DNA of 64,000 nucleotides from Volvariella volvacea V23 (lineage: Eukaryota > Basidiomycota > Agaricomycetes > Agaricales > Pluteaceae), in NCBI GenBank assembly GCA_000349905.1, contig KB722746.1, positions 308,273 to 372,272 on the forward strand. The letters run 5' to 3'. Of this stretch, positions 24,251 to 35,112 are shown piece by piece. The translations under genes were made by a program, and so were the position numbers. The stretch's first letter is position 1; the number at the start of each line of letters is the position of its first letter. The notes under the pieces are model-generated. The model was given only the letters and a program-made list of their open reading frames with translations, was not told the origin of the DNA and did not search any database.

Positions 24251-24773
24251 ATGCTATGCTAGAGCTCTATGGGAACACGATTGTGGACAGAAGCATGCGT
24301 GAGCCTTCTGCTCTGTTTTGGCCTGATCCAAAGCCTTATGTCTACTTTTCAGGCGACTTGCGAGATCGATTAGTCGCATTGGTCGCATTAGGACAAAATG
24401 CCACACTCCGGTCTTCATTTCAAATCGAGTCAACGTGGTGTTTGGCATTGTCGGTCTACATTCTACACGATTTCCATCAAATTCCTTTCAGGCTCGCGCA
24501 ATTCGGCCATGGCGCATTGGAATCGCTGCACCAATAGCAACTCAGCATCCATTCCTAATAATCATCTCTACCAATTACGGTAACGGGTTCAGCACTGCTA
24601 ATATTGGGTCCTTCACAATATTTTGCTAGGCTTGTGGTCACGTTTTCGATGCCCCTCCAGCACATTTAAAGAGGGCTTTCCGGCGTAAACTGGCTTGTCT
24701 TCAAACCACCACCACATCCCTACAATCTCAACGCATACTCCACTTTACGTACTACTCCCTCACCTAAGCCACT

Positions 24774-25762
24774 ATGCCTAAGGTCCCTACCTCTCGACGA
24801 CCATCAATCAAATCTGAGAGGAACTCTCCAGAACCTGATCAATTGGATCTGATTCAACGGACTGGGTTCGTGCCACCGTGTTTAGTCGCGTTTTATGAGC
24901 TAATTTTACCATGCCACCACCCTATTTTAGAGGATTTCGCTGTATATATGCGTCGTGCGAATTCAGAACCTTGAGTAGCAGCGCCCTTAGACAGCATTTG
25001 GAGGAACAGTAAGTGTGTTTGCAATTCATCTAATTACGATAGCCTCATTACTCGGATCTCTTCGTCTTAATTTAGCAGGACACATAGAATAGAACTTTGT
25101 CGTAAGTCATTTCACTCTATATGTGGTGTATATCTCATTCCAGAACTCCCCATGCTGTAGAAGTCAGCAATCGTCCAGCCGAGACGAGAGAGTTGGCAAA
25201 TGAAGGGCACAATAATCAAGTCGTAAATTCAGGTGCTCAAGCACGCAACAATGTGCCGCCGGGCACTGGTGGGCCCAACACTGGAATCGCCCACCCCCTC
25301 TCCAACACACTAGCTCCAGCGCTGTCCACAAGCTTCAATATTCCACTGCCCAACGGATTGAGACTTTGCGTTTCCATGAACGCGACAGTGATGAGGGGAA
25401 ACGTACCCGTGCAATCCTCACCTCTCCTTCTTCCCCAGGTTGACGGTGTTATCTGTTCCACCATAGATTGTGCTTCCTATACTCCTGGAACTCCTGTGGG
25501 AGTTGCGGCGTCTACACATTCTCAGCGCTTCAGGATGGATCCTGTTCGTGGTATTAATCTGGGGTTGCTACAACCTTCACGTCCCTCCGTCCCCGCTACT
25601 GTTCGTAATGCCACTCACCAGGTGCACCCGCTCAACGGCCATTCCAACCATCAGATGCTAATCCAGCAACAACCCAATATCATTCCTCCCGGATCCGCCG
25701 TGAACGGACAAAGCCAGGCTAACGTCAACGCCCATGGCGTTGCTTATAATCTCCCTAATTGA
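24774..25762 (+). pseudogene. C2H2 zinc-finger family member, probably incomplete
   Basis: Exons 24774-24877 and 24931-25008 splice in frame and give one finger, C-x4-C-x12-H-x3-H. The following intron (25009-25075) splits the last His codon exactly as in the genes at 16257, 26817 and 38990, and the second exon is 78 nt, as at 16257. The expected second finger is absent. The next piece cannot be joined in frame to the long downstream frame (25142-25762), which encodes an Asn/Pro/Gln-rich tail. The copy has therefore probably lost its second finger and taken a frameshift, unless an unusual splice is used. Confidence 0.45.
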
Positions 25763-26816
25763 CCTGATCCTGCTACTCATGTCGCAGCGGACCAATACGC
25801 TGGATATGAGTGTTATGATCCTGTTACGGGTACTACTCGAGGTGGACGATAGCAATAGCCTCTTTCATAGCTGAAGTCGCGTTTTTGTAGTTTCCGTCTC
25901 TTCGTGTTTTGATATCTTGAGCCATACGATGTATACGTGGTGCTACTTGTAGTACAATGAATAAATAGAGCTTTAGAAAGCATTGTTCCCTTTGAGAGAT
26001 GGTTGGACGTGATTTTGAGATCATCACGTGACCGACACGTGAGTTCGACGCGTTCGTTCTTTCATTGCCACCAGCAAGTCCTTGTCGTGAGAGGTCGTGA
26101 GAGGAACTCCAGATCATCCTCAAATGAGCCATAGCCTAACCCACTTTTATGCAGCTCTCAAACCTAAAATCTGCTAAGCTGATCTCGGGTTGAGTGAATT
26201 GCCGCTCACCGGCACCAGTGCGGTATAGGTAGAGTAAGCACTGGTTGCATCACTCATCAAAGCTCTTCATCATCGTATGATATACCAGAATAACCACGCG
26301 CTTTTTTTCGCTGTGTCGTCAACGCATACCGTGGCCAACAACATTGCCAATTTGGGCTCCAATGCGCTACAGTAAGGTCATTGAAATTTCATCGGCTTGT
26401 TATTGACGATGATGGGACCCTTTTCCTGCCGTTTACTTTGCGACCCCTTTATTCAAATTCAGATACAAAGACAATATGATCCTCCAGTAGCCTAACATGC
26501 GGCGTGCGCTTTCTCACTTTCGTGTTAATTCCATTTGTCCTGATTCCTGTGCCACTTGCTATCGTACCTGAAGACTAGATCACGACTTCTACAAGCGACC
26601 TGACAATGCTGACGGACCAAGTAATCAATCGCAATTCACTCTCAGCACCTGCTTTGCACGGTGGCATTGTTGACGAAGGCGATACCAATGTGTCTAGTCA
26701 CGCTAGGTGGTGTATTTTAAATGTCCAGTGACGTTCGGACTACTCGCCAACTCCTTAACTTCTCCAACCCATCACAACTCCTCACTTCCTCTGCACCTCA
26801 CATCTCATATTGCCCC
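25763..26816. other. Intergenic 1.05 kb, no supported gene
   Basis: No frame with domain resemblance is seen. The stretch should contain the promoter of the zinc-finger gene that starts at 26817. Confidence 0.4.
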
Positions 26817-28115
26817 ATGCCTCCGGCGAAGATGGCTCAATGCCCTGACTGCCCGAGAACGTTCCGTCGCCAGCAGGACTTGAAGGGACACTTACGCGTG
26901 CATAAGCCAAAATTGTACGTGCCACCGCAATTTTACGCATCTTCAGCGCTGACGACATTCAGGTTTACCTGTATCTATTTACATTGCCATTACTCCTGCT
27001 CCCAGTTCAATAGGTTTAAAAAGCATTTTCTTGCACAGTACGTCATGCTTTGCTTAAGTTAAATTCCTTGCCCGCATCTGTCGATCTCATTGTGCCCATC
27101 CTAATCTAGCGCCAAGTCGCCATTAGGGAGATGTGTTATTTGCCCTTACTCCACCGCGGAAGAAACCCAACTTTCGAGTCACTATTGGAAAGAGCACTGT
27201 TCTTGCGACTCTCTGAGGATCGAAAACGAGGCGCCTTCCTTAGCGTCTTCATCCCCCGTTTTGTTCTCTCCCTGCTCCGATACACGCGATCCCATACCAA
27301 TCCTGACTCCTTCATATTTGGCGGCACTAGACTCTAGACTTACCAAGTCGAGCGTCCGAACCCATACAGCGCAATATGCCACCACTGATCCTATTCATGC
27401 AACTAATATTGATTCTCTACTTGCGACCCCTGCCATTCCTACCAACCATACCCAGGTAGCACAGTTATCTGACCAGTTCTCTCGTGCGCTCATGGAATTC
27501 GCTGAGCCGGCTCAACAAGCCCTTGAATTCCTTCCCCATCCAACCTATTCCTCCTTAGCCGATTCCTACGCGCCTTCTGGTCCAACTGAGATCATGAGTT
27601 CGTCTATCAATGAAATAGCACCGCTCGCCCCCCAGATGTCTTCCTACGCTACTCCACCAAGTCGTAGTGATTTCATGCCACACACGCACATTACTGGCAC
27701 ATTCCCGGCTGCGTCCTCCAAGCCTGCAAACGCATCATCGCATCATCAATATTGTCCCATCAACTCGTACGACTGGAGTAACTTTGATACGTTCGAGTAC
27801 AACGATGCCACTAATATTTCTGCCAATAATTTCGCGCAGGAGCCCCAACCCACCGTCAATACGACTACCACTGCTCTTATGTATTCGGGTTCTGGTGATG
27901 TCCGCAATAATCCTACCGATGACATGCTTATGAACCTCCCCATGGTACCTAACCCCCACGATGCCGATTTCCCGGGTGGCATAGGACCTGCTCATAATGT
28001 GGAGGATAGATTTTTGTCGGCGATCAATGCATTGGGCACGCAGGAGATTGCTAATTGGGACCAAGAGTGGACGAACGACGATTTCCTTGTGAAGCTCATT
28101 GGGACTTTGGGATGA
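26817..28115 (+). CDS. C2H2 zinc-finger protein (three fingers)
   Basis: This is a probable nuclear DNA-binding protein. Exons 26817-26914, 26963-27037 and 27110-28115 total 1179 nt, or 392 residues. Finger 1 is a classical C-x2-C-x12-H-x3-H (QCPDCPRTF...HLRVH). Finger 2 is C-x4-C-x12-H-x3-H, with a phase-2 intron splitting its last His codon. Finger 3 is C-x2-C-x12-H-x4-H (RCVICPYS...YWKEH). The rest is Ser/Thr/Pro/Asn-rich with an acidic tail containing WDQEWTNDDF, which resembles an activation region. It sits immediately before the F-box array. The target is unknown. I chose the Met at 26817, 12 nt upstream of the first finger's lead-in; an in-frame Met further upstream exists. Confidence 0.78.
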
Positions 28116-28397
28116 ATTTATGTAATGCCTGAGTGGTATCCTCGTCGAGGGCGATGCCAAAAGTGGTGAAGACTCTTGTGCTGGAGACCTCGACGCGGTA
28201 GACTCCTTAACTACAATAAAACCTATCGTTTCCCTTTGAATGCGATGAATTATGAAATCTGTTTCCGCTTTACTTGTTTCCCTTTCTTCCCTTTATGACA
28301 TTTGCTCCTGTACATGCTTCCATAATACATACATAATGCGAATATCCCATTTTTACCCGTGCCCTACCCTTTTTAAAGCAGTAGTGGTCGAACTATC

Positions 28398-30056
28398 ATG
28401 ACCCTCACCACTTTTGCCAATCTTCCACCAGACATCATTCTATCCATTGCCGAATGCGTTGAACTGCACACTCTACTGACTCTCCGATTAGTCTCCCATT
28501 ATTTTCACGATCGAACTTCCTCAGTTGTTCTACGCAACGTTTCGTTCACCGTGAACAGACCAGAAACCGATGTCCGACGATTCCTTGCAGCTTGTTCTCA
28601 ACCACTTCCAGCTGTTTACCGATATGCGCGGCATCTGACCGTTGCGATGAACGGTTGGTATGTTGCTCGGTATGCAGATGACGAGCGGATACCTGGCGTG
28701 TACAAAACTATCGAGCACTTACGGAGTTTGACATCACTAGAGATCTTGTGGTCATCGGCGATTGAAGAGGCGGAGGAAACGACGGCGTGCATTTACTATA
28801 TGCAAGAACAAGTCGTTGATGCTGTTCTCAAGGTGACAGGCGGAAAACTGGAGAGACTGGTCATTAAACCGTGGAAGAACTATGATTATGGCATACCACG
28901 GACGTTGGGTACGTTTAGAGGGTTGAAGCAGTTGGAGTATGCTCTCGATGAGGGTGGGGATGAGTGTGAAGGTATGAATACGTGATCTAGACAGAGATCG
29001 AGGTACGATGAAACCAAGCCGCATCGGTGTAATCCCCCGAGTAACGAGGGAACAATCCAATCCATCATTCGCAATAATCCTGGGTTAGATGTGGTCAGGC
29101 TCACGCAAGGTTGGGGGATCAACTTCTATGACGGGGAGGCTCTTCTCGTTCGGCGCGACGATGAAAAGGAGGAAGGGAAGCCATTGGCCATACGTAGCCT
29201 TGTCATAAAAGGCGTCAAGTTCACTCGCATCTTTGAGAAGCAGTATTCACCCTTCACTCACCTTTGACACCTCGAAGTCTTATCCATTTACTCTATTCTC
29301 CCTCTCGATGATCTCTGGGAATCGCTCAAAGGTGGAGGTGTGACATTGGAAACCGTAAAGACGCACCAGGTCTCCCTCCCATTCTGTTCTTACCTTGCAT
29401 CCTACGCGGGTCTCCGACGCCTCGTCATCAAATGTATCGAGGAAATACCAGCATGCATCAATTATAGCGCCACTGGAGCCTTCTTTCGCGATGCTCTACC
29501 TCGACACGCGTCTTCGCTCGCTGAGCTATCCATTTCGTTTCACCTGGGCGTTCACTACCTCAAGGGATGGTCGTTCACACCTGAATTATGGGTTCCCGTA
29601 TTGAATTCTCTCAGTGTCTTGCGGAGACTCCACCTGCATCCCGATCAATTAGAAAGACCAGACGACCTTGAGCATAGCAACGAGTCTGACTCCACCCCCG
29701 AATCGGATTGGGATGGCGATGGAGACGGAGGGATGCACGAACGAGGAAATGCTGCACTAATTTCTGCGCTCGTTAAGAGCTATCAAAGTGTCCTCAGCCA
29801 TGTCGAATTACTTCCTCGCCTCCACACTCTGGAGATTATCTGGCCAGACGAGGAGTGGGAGTGTGGATTGGAGTGCCGGGACTGGCTGGACGAGTGTATC
29901 TCCTTAATTTCCGAGGTTGTGACGCGATTGAAGAGTGAGAATGGTCTACCGGAGATGCTGATTTTGTTGAGTGGGACGTACGATGTGGAGAAGGTAGACA
30001 GGTATGAGGGACAATGGAGATTCGTTGAGAAAGAGGCCAGGTCAAGCAGCTTTTGA
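28398..30056 (+). pseudogene. F-box protein, array copy 1, two in-frame nonsense codons
   Basis: A single continuous frame of 553 codons matches the intact copies at 31004 and 32946 along its whole length. It starts with an F-box (LPPDIILSIAECVEL...LRLVSHYFHD). Two TGA codons, at 28983-28985 and 29265-29267, fall where the intact copies have Arg or Gln codons. Translation would stop after 195 residues, keeping the F-box but losing the C-terminal substrate-binding part. No intron fits around the stops. F-box proteins normally link substrates to SCF ubiquitin ligases. A shortened product could still bind Skp1; this is inference. Confidence 0.75.
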
Positions 30057-30194
30057 TGGTGGTAGTGCTGGTGTGAGGTGGCTCACAATTTGGAGTCAAT
30101 GACCATGACCGTCATACCCGCCATTCCCCCAACGCCATGGCCTCTACCCTTGAAAGTCCAGTCTACCTGTCATTATTGAACCATCGCCTGTATC

Positions 30195-30686
30195 ATGACC
30201 ACCACTCTTACTGACGTGCCAGTGGACATCCCTGAGTTGATAGCCAAACACCTCTATCGCTCCACTTTGCGAGCTTTACGACTTGTCTCTCGTGACTTTC
30301 ACGACTTCTTTTCACCTATCGCCTTACGAAGCATTGCATTCTCTCTACGACGGACCGAAGGAGACGCTAAATGGCTTCCTGAAGTTTGCTCCAAACCGCT
30401 TCCCGCGCTCTATCAACACGGGCGGGACCTAACTATAAAGACAGAGGGCTATTACATTGCTCGATACGTCGACGGAGATGGTATGGCTGGGTTATGCAAA
30501 GTAATTGAGCAGTTCAAAAACCTGAAGTCGTTCGAGATGAAATGGGAGTCTGGGTATGACGACACGGAGGAGACAACGGTGTGCATGCATGATATGCAGG
30601 AACGAATTGTTGAGGCGGCTCACAAGGCTGCCGAAGGGGAGCTGCAAAAATTGACTAGAGTTAGTTTTGCTCAGTGGGATGTATAG
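30195..30686 (+). pseudogene. F-box protein, array copy 2, truncated
   Basis: The 163-residue frame matches the first third of the intact array members: F-box, then the LP-A-LYQHGRDLT region and the CMHDMQERIVEAAHKA helix. It then diverges and stops. The rest of the family sequence is not found before copy 3 begins at 31004. This is a partial duplicate or the remains of a deletion. It may still be expressed as a short F-box protein. Confidence 0.65.
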
Positions 30687-31003
30687 AACCAAGGAAGGGA
30701 GGGGAGAGTGGCATTTTTCAACTGTTTACGAACCAGTAGTATGGTAGAATCATCCGGAGTCTCACCTAAGTTTCCAGCGCACGAATTTGACCATTTTAAT
30801 ATTCGTTGGTATCGTTTTCTGAGCTACGAGAAAAGCGACCTATAACGAATGAATCCAATACGAATTTTCTTGTTACTTTTCGTGGCCTCTGCAGTCCTTG
30901 AAGCAAAAAAATAGCCAAAAATGATTGTCTGCGGCCCGGTGAGCGTAATAACAGCACTTCCTAAAAAGTCCATTCTGTTTGTTGCTGTCAAAACATCGTC
31001 ACC
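30687..31003. other. Short gap in F-box array
   Basis: No coding remnant of the missing part of copy 2 is visible. It should hold the promoter of copy 3. Confidence 0.4.
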
Positions 31004-32641
31004 ATGTCCACCTCTACCACCACCACACTCGCCAACGCACCAGCAGACATTGTCGAGTCAATTGCCAAGTATCTCGATCTCTCCACTTTGAAAGCTCTGC
31101 GTCTGGTTTCTCATGATCTTCACGACCAATTTTCTTTCTTTGCATTACGCGACATCACATTCGTCATATATGGGAAGGAGGAAGATATTCGAAAACTCTT
31201 TCAGACTTGTTCAAATTCGATGCCAGCACTCTACCAATACAGCAGGCATCTTACCGTTATGACAGATGCATGGTATGCTGGTCGATATGTGGACGAAGAG
31301 GGTCTACAGGGGTTATATAGAACAATAGAACAATTCAAGAACTTGACTTCGTTCAAGATAGACTGGAGATCGGGAGGTAATGTCAAGGAGGTTGAGATGG
31401 TACGCGTCTACGAAATTCAAGAACGTGTTGTCGATGCTGTATATAAAGCTACAGAAGGGATGCTAGATAAATTGGTTATCAACCCGTGGAAGCAGAAAGA
31501 GTATGAACTGCCGAAGAAGTTGAAAGAGTTCAAGGGATTGAGAGAGCTAGAGCTCATGTTGGATGAGTATAGGTGGAGATGTCGCGCCTTGGACCGATTC
31601 GGAGAGAGATCAAAGCGATACGATGAAACTCAGCCACATCGGTGCATTCCACCAAGCTTCAAGGATACGCTACAGTCCATCATTAGAAATAGTCCTGAGT
31701 TGGATATTTTCAAGCTTAAACAAGTCTGTGCGATCGACTTTCACGACGCGACTGCTCTTTTCGTTCACGGTGTAAGGCCTCTAGCACTACGTTCCCTTTC
31801 AATGAAGGGCATCCATTTTCCTTGTATTATCGATGCTAGGCATTCACCCTTTGCTCACCTCCAACACCTCGAGATCCTCACCCCTTATGCTACCCTTCCC
31901 CTTGATAATCTATGGAAGTCTCTTGAAGTCGTCGGAGCACAACTAAAGACTCTCAAGACGCTACAAGCCTCTCTTCCATTCTGCTCATATCTCGCATCCT
32001 ATTCTGGTCTACAACAACTCATTATCAAGGACCTCGACGACGTCCCAGAATGCACCCACTCCGATGTCACCTCGACGTTCTTCAATGATGCTTTACCGCG
32101 TCATTCATCCTCGCTCATTATGTTATACATCTCATTGCGCAGAAACCTTCCCCATCTCGCGGGCTGGTCGTTCACTCTCAAACTATGGATGCCAGCGCTG
32201 CGTTCCCTCACTGGGTTGAAGAGCCTTCATCTATATTCAGGAGAGGTAAATAGGTTCCTCCCACGACAAGGAACTGATTCAGAGGCGGGGCAAGGGACTG
32301 GAGATGTGAGTGACTCAGATGAACTTGAGAAGCCTGCATACTCTGCCGCCCTTGTGCAAGCTTATCAGGAGGTCATCACCCATATCGAATCACTCCCTCA
32401 GCTTCAAACGCTAGAAATCATCTGGCCGGACAAAAACTGGGGGTGTGAGATAGGTCGAATGAAGTGGTTAGAGAGGTGCAAGAGAACGCTCTCTCAGGTG
32501 GTGCAAGATTTACGGTGTATCAACGGTGTGCCGAGGGTGTTGGTTCTGTTGAGCGGGAGGTATAATGTGAGAAGGATGGGAGATGGTTCAAGGTGGTACT
32601 TCGCTAGGGGTGTGCCCCGTCTCTCAAGAAAGAATGTGTAG
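31004..32641 (+). CDS. F-box protein, array copy 3 (intact)
   Basis: The single-exon gene encodes 545 residues. The N-terminal F-box spans about residues 8-50 (LANAPADIVESIAKYLDLST...LRLVSHDLHD). A long domain with Leu-rich stretches follows, rather like the leucine-rich substrate domains of fungal F-box proteins. The conserved end carries EIIWPDKNWG and VLVLLSGRYN. Its expected role is substrate adaptor of an SCF ubiquitin ligase; the substrate is unknown. It is one of five same-strand copies, closest in layout to copy 4. It has no internal stop. Confidence 0.85.
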   Translation: MSTSTTTTLANAPADIVESIAKYLDLSTLKALRLVSHDLHDQFSFFALRDITFVIYGKEEDIRKLFQTCSNSMPALYQYSRHLTVMTDAWYAGRYVDEEGLQGLYRTIEQFKNLTSFKIDWRSGGNVKEVEMVRVYEIQERVVDAVYKATEGMLDKLVINPWKQKEYELPKKLKEFKGLRELELMLDEYRWRCRALDRFGERSKRYDETQPHRCIPPSFKDTLQSIIRNSPELDIFKLKQVCAIDFHDATALFVHGVRPLALRSLSMKGIHFPCIIDARHSPFAHLQHLEILTPYATLPLDNLWKSLEVVGAQLKTLKTLQASLPFCSYLASYSGLQQLIIKDLDDVPECTHSDVTSTFFNDALPRHSSSLIMLYISLRRNLPHLAGWSFTLKLWMPALRSLTGLKSLHLYSGEVNRFLPRQGTDSEAGQGTGDVSDSDELEKPAYSAALVQAYQEVITHIESLPQLQTLEIIWPDKNWGCEIGRMKWLERCKRTLSQVVQDLRCINGVPRVLVLLSGRYNVRRMGDGSRWYFARGVPRLSRKNV

Positions 32642-32945
32642 CCATCGATAGTCATTTGGCAGGATTTCATTAGTATAATATCAGGTCTTGTCGATGTCTC
32701 TTTATAATTCACCAAATGTGACAATTATTTATTATCGAGCTCATGAAGGTTACTTATACGATGGCGATTGAGTGTTGAGTGACCTCCACTTGACGGTGGG
32801 GTTTTGATAATGTATTGTAGGGTTAATGACGATGAATGACTAGCGTGTTTTGATGTTGCGTCACACTAGGGACCTAGGCGCTCATTGCCATAAATGCGGT
32901 GATGGACTAAATTGAGTCAAGTGAAAGCCTTCGTCAACTGTCATC
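32642..32945. other. Intergenic gap between F-box copies 3 and 4
   Basis: AT-rich spacer; nothing recognised. Confidence 0.4.
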
Positions 32946-34484
32946 ATGATCGCCGGATTGTCGAACGCACCCGCAGACATCATCGAAACGATAGCCAAAC
33001 ACCTTGATCTCCCCACTTTAAAAACTCTCCGACTAGTCTCTCATGGCGTTCACGACCAGTTTTCAAGCATCACCCTACGTAACATCGCATTCCGCATAAG
33101 TGGGCAGGAAGGCAATGTTCCCCGACTCCTTGATGCTTGCTCTAAACCGCTTCCAGCACTCTACCAGTATGGGCGGCACTTGACCGTAGAAACGCGCGGT
33201 TGGTACGTTGCTCAATATGTGGACAACAAAGGGATACAGGGCTTGTACAAAACGATCGAACAGTTCAAGAACTTGGCCTCGTTTGAGATAACTTGGGGAT
33301 CGGGGATTGATGGAAAGAAAGAAATGGCGACACGCGTTCACGAAATTCAGGAGCGTATTGTTGATGCTGTATTCAAAGTTACGGAAGGAAAGCTGGATAA
33401 GTTGATTATTGATCCTTGGAGGGAGCAAGGATACGACTTGCCAAAGAAGTTGAAGAAATTTAGCGTGTCAAGGCACCTGGAGTTCACGTGGAATGAGCAG
33501 GGATGGGGTTGCAATGGATTGACTCGGTCGCAGGAGAAAATGGGGTCGCACAAGTGCATTCCATCGAACTACAAGGACACATTGCTGGCCATCGTTCGCA
33601 ATAGCCCCGGATTGGACGTCTTTCAACTGGTGCATGGCTGTGCGGTCGACTTCTATGATGCCAGCGTGCTGTTTGGTCCCACTGGCACTGCAAACAGAAA
33701 CCCTTTGGCGTTACGGGTCCTTTCTATCAAGGGTGTGCGCTTTCCCTACACGATCAAGCCCCAACATTCGCCTTTCACTTATCTGCGACACCTTAAAGTC
33801 CTCACTCGCTATACCTTTATCCCTTGCGACAATCTCTGGAGGTCCCTCCAAGCTGTAGGAACAACATTAGAGACCCTCGAGACGCACCAAGTCACCCTTC
33901 CGCTCTGCTCATACCTCGCATCCTACTCTGGTCTACAAAAACTTATCGTAAAAGAACTTGAAGACGTCCCAGAGTGTGTTAGTCCGAACGTCACCACAGC
34001 GTTCTTCAACGATGTTCTACCCCGACATTCATCCTCGCTCACAACATTATTTATCTCGTTCCGAATCAACACCCATTATCTCCACGGGTGGTCATTCGAC
34101 CCAAAACTGTCGATGCACGGACTTCGTTCTCTCACCGCGCTGCAGAGCCTTCACTTACCCGCTGTTCAAGAAGACAGACACTTTGTATATGGTATGCGCG
34201 ACGACTTTGTACGGGGGTACCAGGAGATTATTGACCGTGTTGAGGAGCTCCCCCAACTCCATACCCTGGAGATCGTTTGGCCGGATAAGACATTTGGATG
34301 TGGAACGGCGCACCGGGAGTGGAGGGTGGAGAGTGTCAGAACGCTCTCAGAGGTAGTCAAACAACTTAGGAGTAGGAGTGGCGTGCCAAAAGTGTTGATG
34401 TTGTTGAGTGGGCGGTATAGCGCGACGAAAATTGAAGGAGACGACGGGTGGTGCTTTACTAGTACGCATGACGCCCAGATTTAG
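32946..34484 (+). CDS. F-box protein, array copy 4 (intact)
   Basis: The single-exon gene encodes 512 residues. It has an N-terminal F-box (LSNAPADIIETIAKHLDLPT...LRLVSHGVHD) and the same long C-terminal domain as copy 3, including EIVWPDKTFG and VLMLLSGRYS near the end. It is shorter than copy 3, partly because the acidic insert present there before the EIIWPD motif is missing. It probably acts as an SCF adaptor; the substrate is unknown. Sequence differences across the C-terminal part suggest that the array members do not share one target. Confidence 0.85.
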   Translation: MIAGLSNAPADIIETIAKHLDLPTLKTLRLVSHGVHDQFSSITLRNIAFRISGQEGNVPRLLDACSKPLPALYQYGRHLTVETRGWYVAQYVDNKGIQGLYKTIEQFKNLASFEITWGSGIDGKKEMATRVHEIQERIVDAVFKVTEGKLDKLIIDPWREQGYDLPKKLKKFSVSRHLEFTWNEQGWGCNGLTRSQEKMGSHKCIPSNYKDTLLAIVRNSPGLDVFQLVHGCAVDFYDASVLFGPTGTANRNPLALRVLSIKGVRFPYTIKPQHSPFTYLRHLKVLTRYTFIPCDNLWRSLQAVGTTLETLETHQVTLPLCSYLASYSGLQKLIVKELEDVPECVSPNVTTAFFNDVLPRHSSSLTTLFISFRINTHYLHGWSFDPKLSMHGLRSLTALQSLHLPAVQEDRHFVYGMRDDFVRGYQEIIDRVEELPQLHTLEIVWPDKTFGCGTAHREWRVESVRTLSEVVKQLRSRSGVPKVLMLLSGRYSATKIEGDDGWCFTSTHDAQI

Positions 34485-35112
34485 CTATTGGTCGAGAATT
34501 GCCAGAGCATTGACGACTGGAAAAATGTACGATATATTGACCTTCTGTTTTTATCTTCTTAGTACTCCTTATTTCTTACAAAGTTCTGTGTGTTGGCGAA
34601 TGCACAGTGTTTCGAGGACGACGACAGTGCCACGAGCATCAGCTTTGTCCATTCAAGAAGCACGTCTACTGAGTGACTAAGTATTACATGTACATCACTT
34701 CTCCCCACCCCCGCGGATTCTTTAATACTCTGAAAAAATAAGATCAATGTTAAGGCGCATAAGAAGGCAATCAACACCCTTATCACCCCCATGCGAAATT
34801 ACCGGTAGATCATTGACTACGTTTCGCTTGCCCAACTTCAAATTTTAAAGATCATCTAGCCGGATTAAATCGGGGACGCAGAACTTGGCGCATACATGTA
34901 ATTGTCTTTGTGCATAATTTTACCGCTGGAACTGTGCAGTCTATCCCATCCATATCGCTCTCTCGCGTTCTACGGCTGATCTATTTATCTGTTAATAGAG
35001 GTGTAGGGAATACCACGAATCAGCTGACGAAGACTCACCATATCAGCAGCACGATAAGCGCAACCTATGCCTCTTAAAAGCCAACATTATCTGTTGCCAT
35101 CCAACTATCACC
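34485..35112. other. Intergenic gap between F-box copies 4 and 5
   Basis: No supported gene. A small fragment near 34820-34900 (about PNFKF-KII-PD-I) vaguely recalls the family's LEIIWPD end and may be debris of another copy. Confidence 0.35.

Noticed and set aside
28983..28985. In-frame TGA in F-box copy 1 as selenocysteine
   Set aside because: Dikaryotic fungi lack the selenocysteine system, copy 5 has a TAA as well, and paralogues have Arg or Gln at these places.
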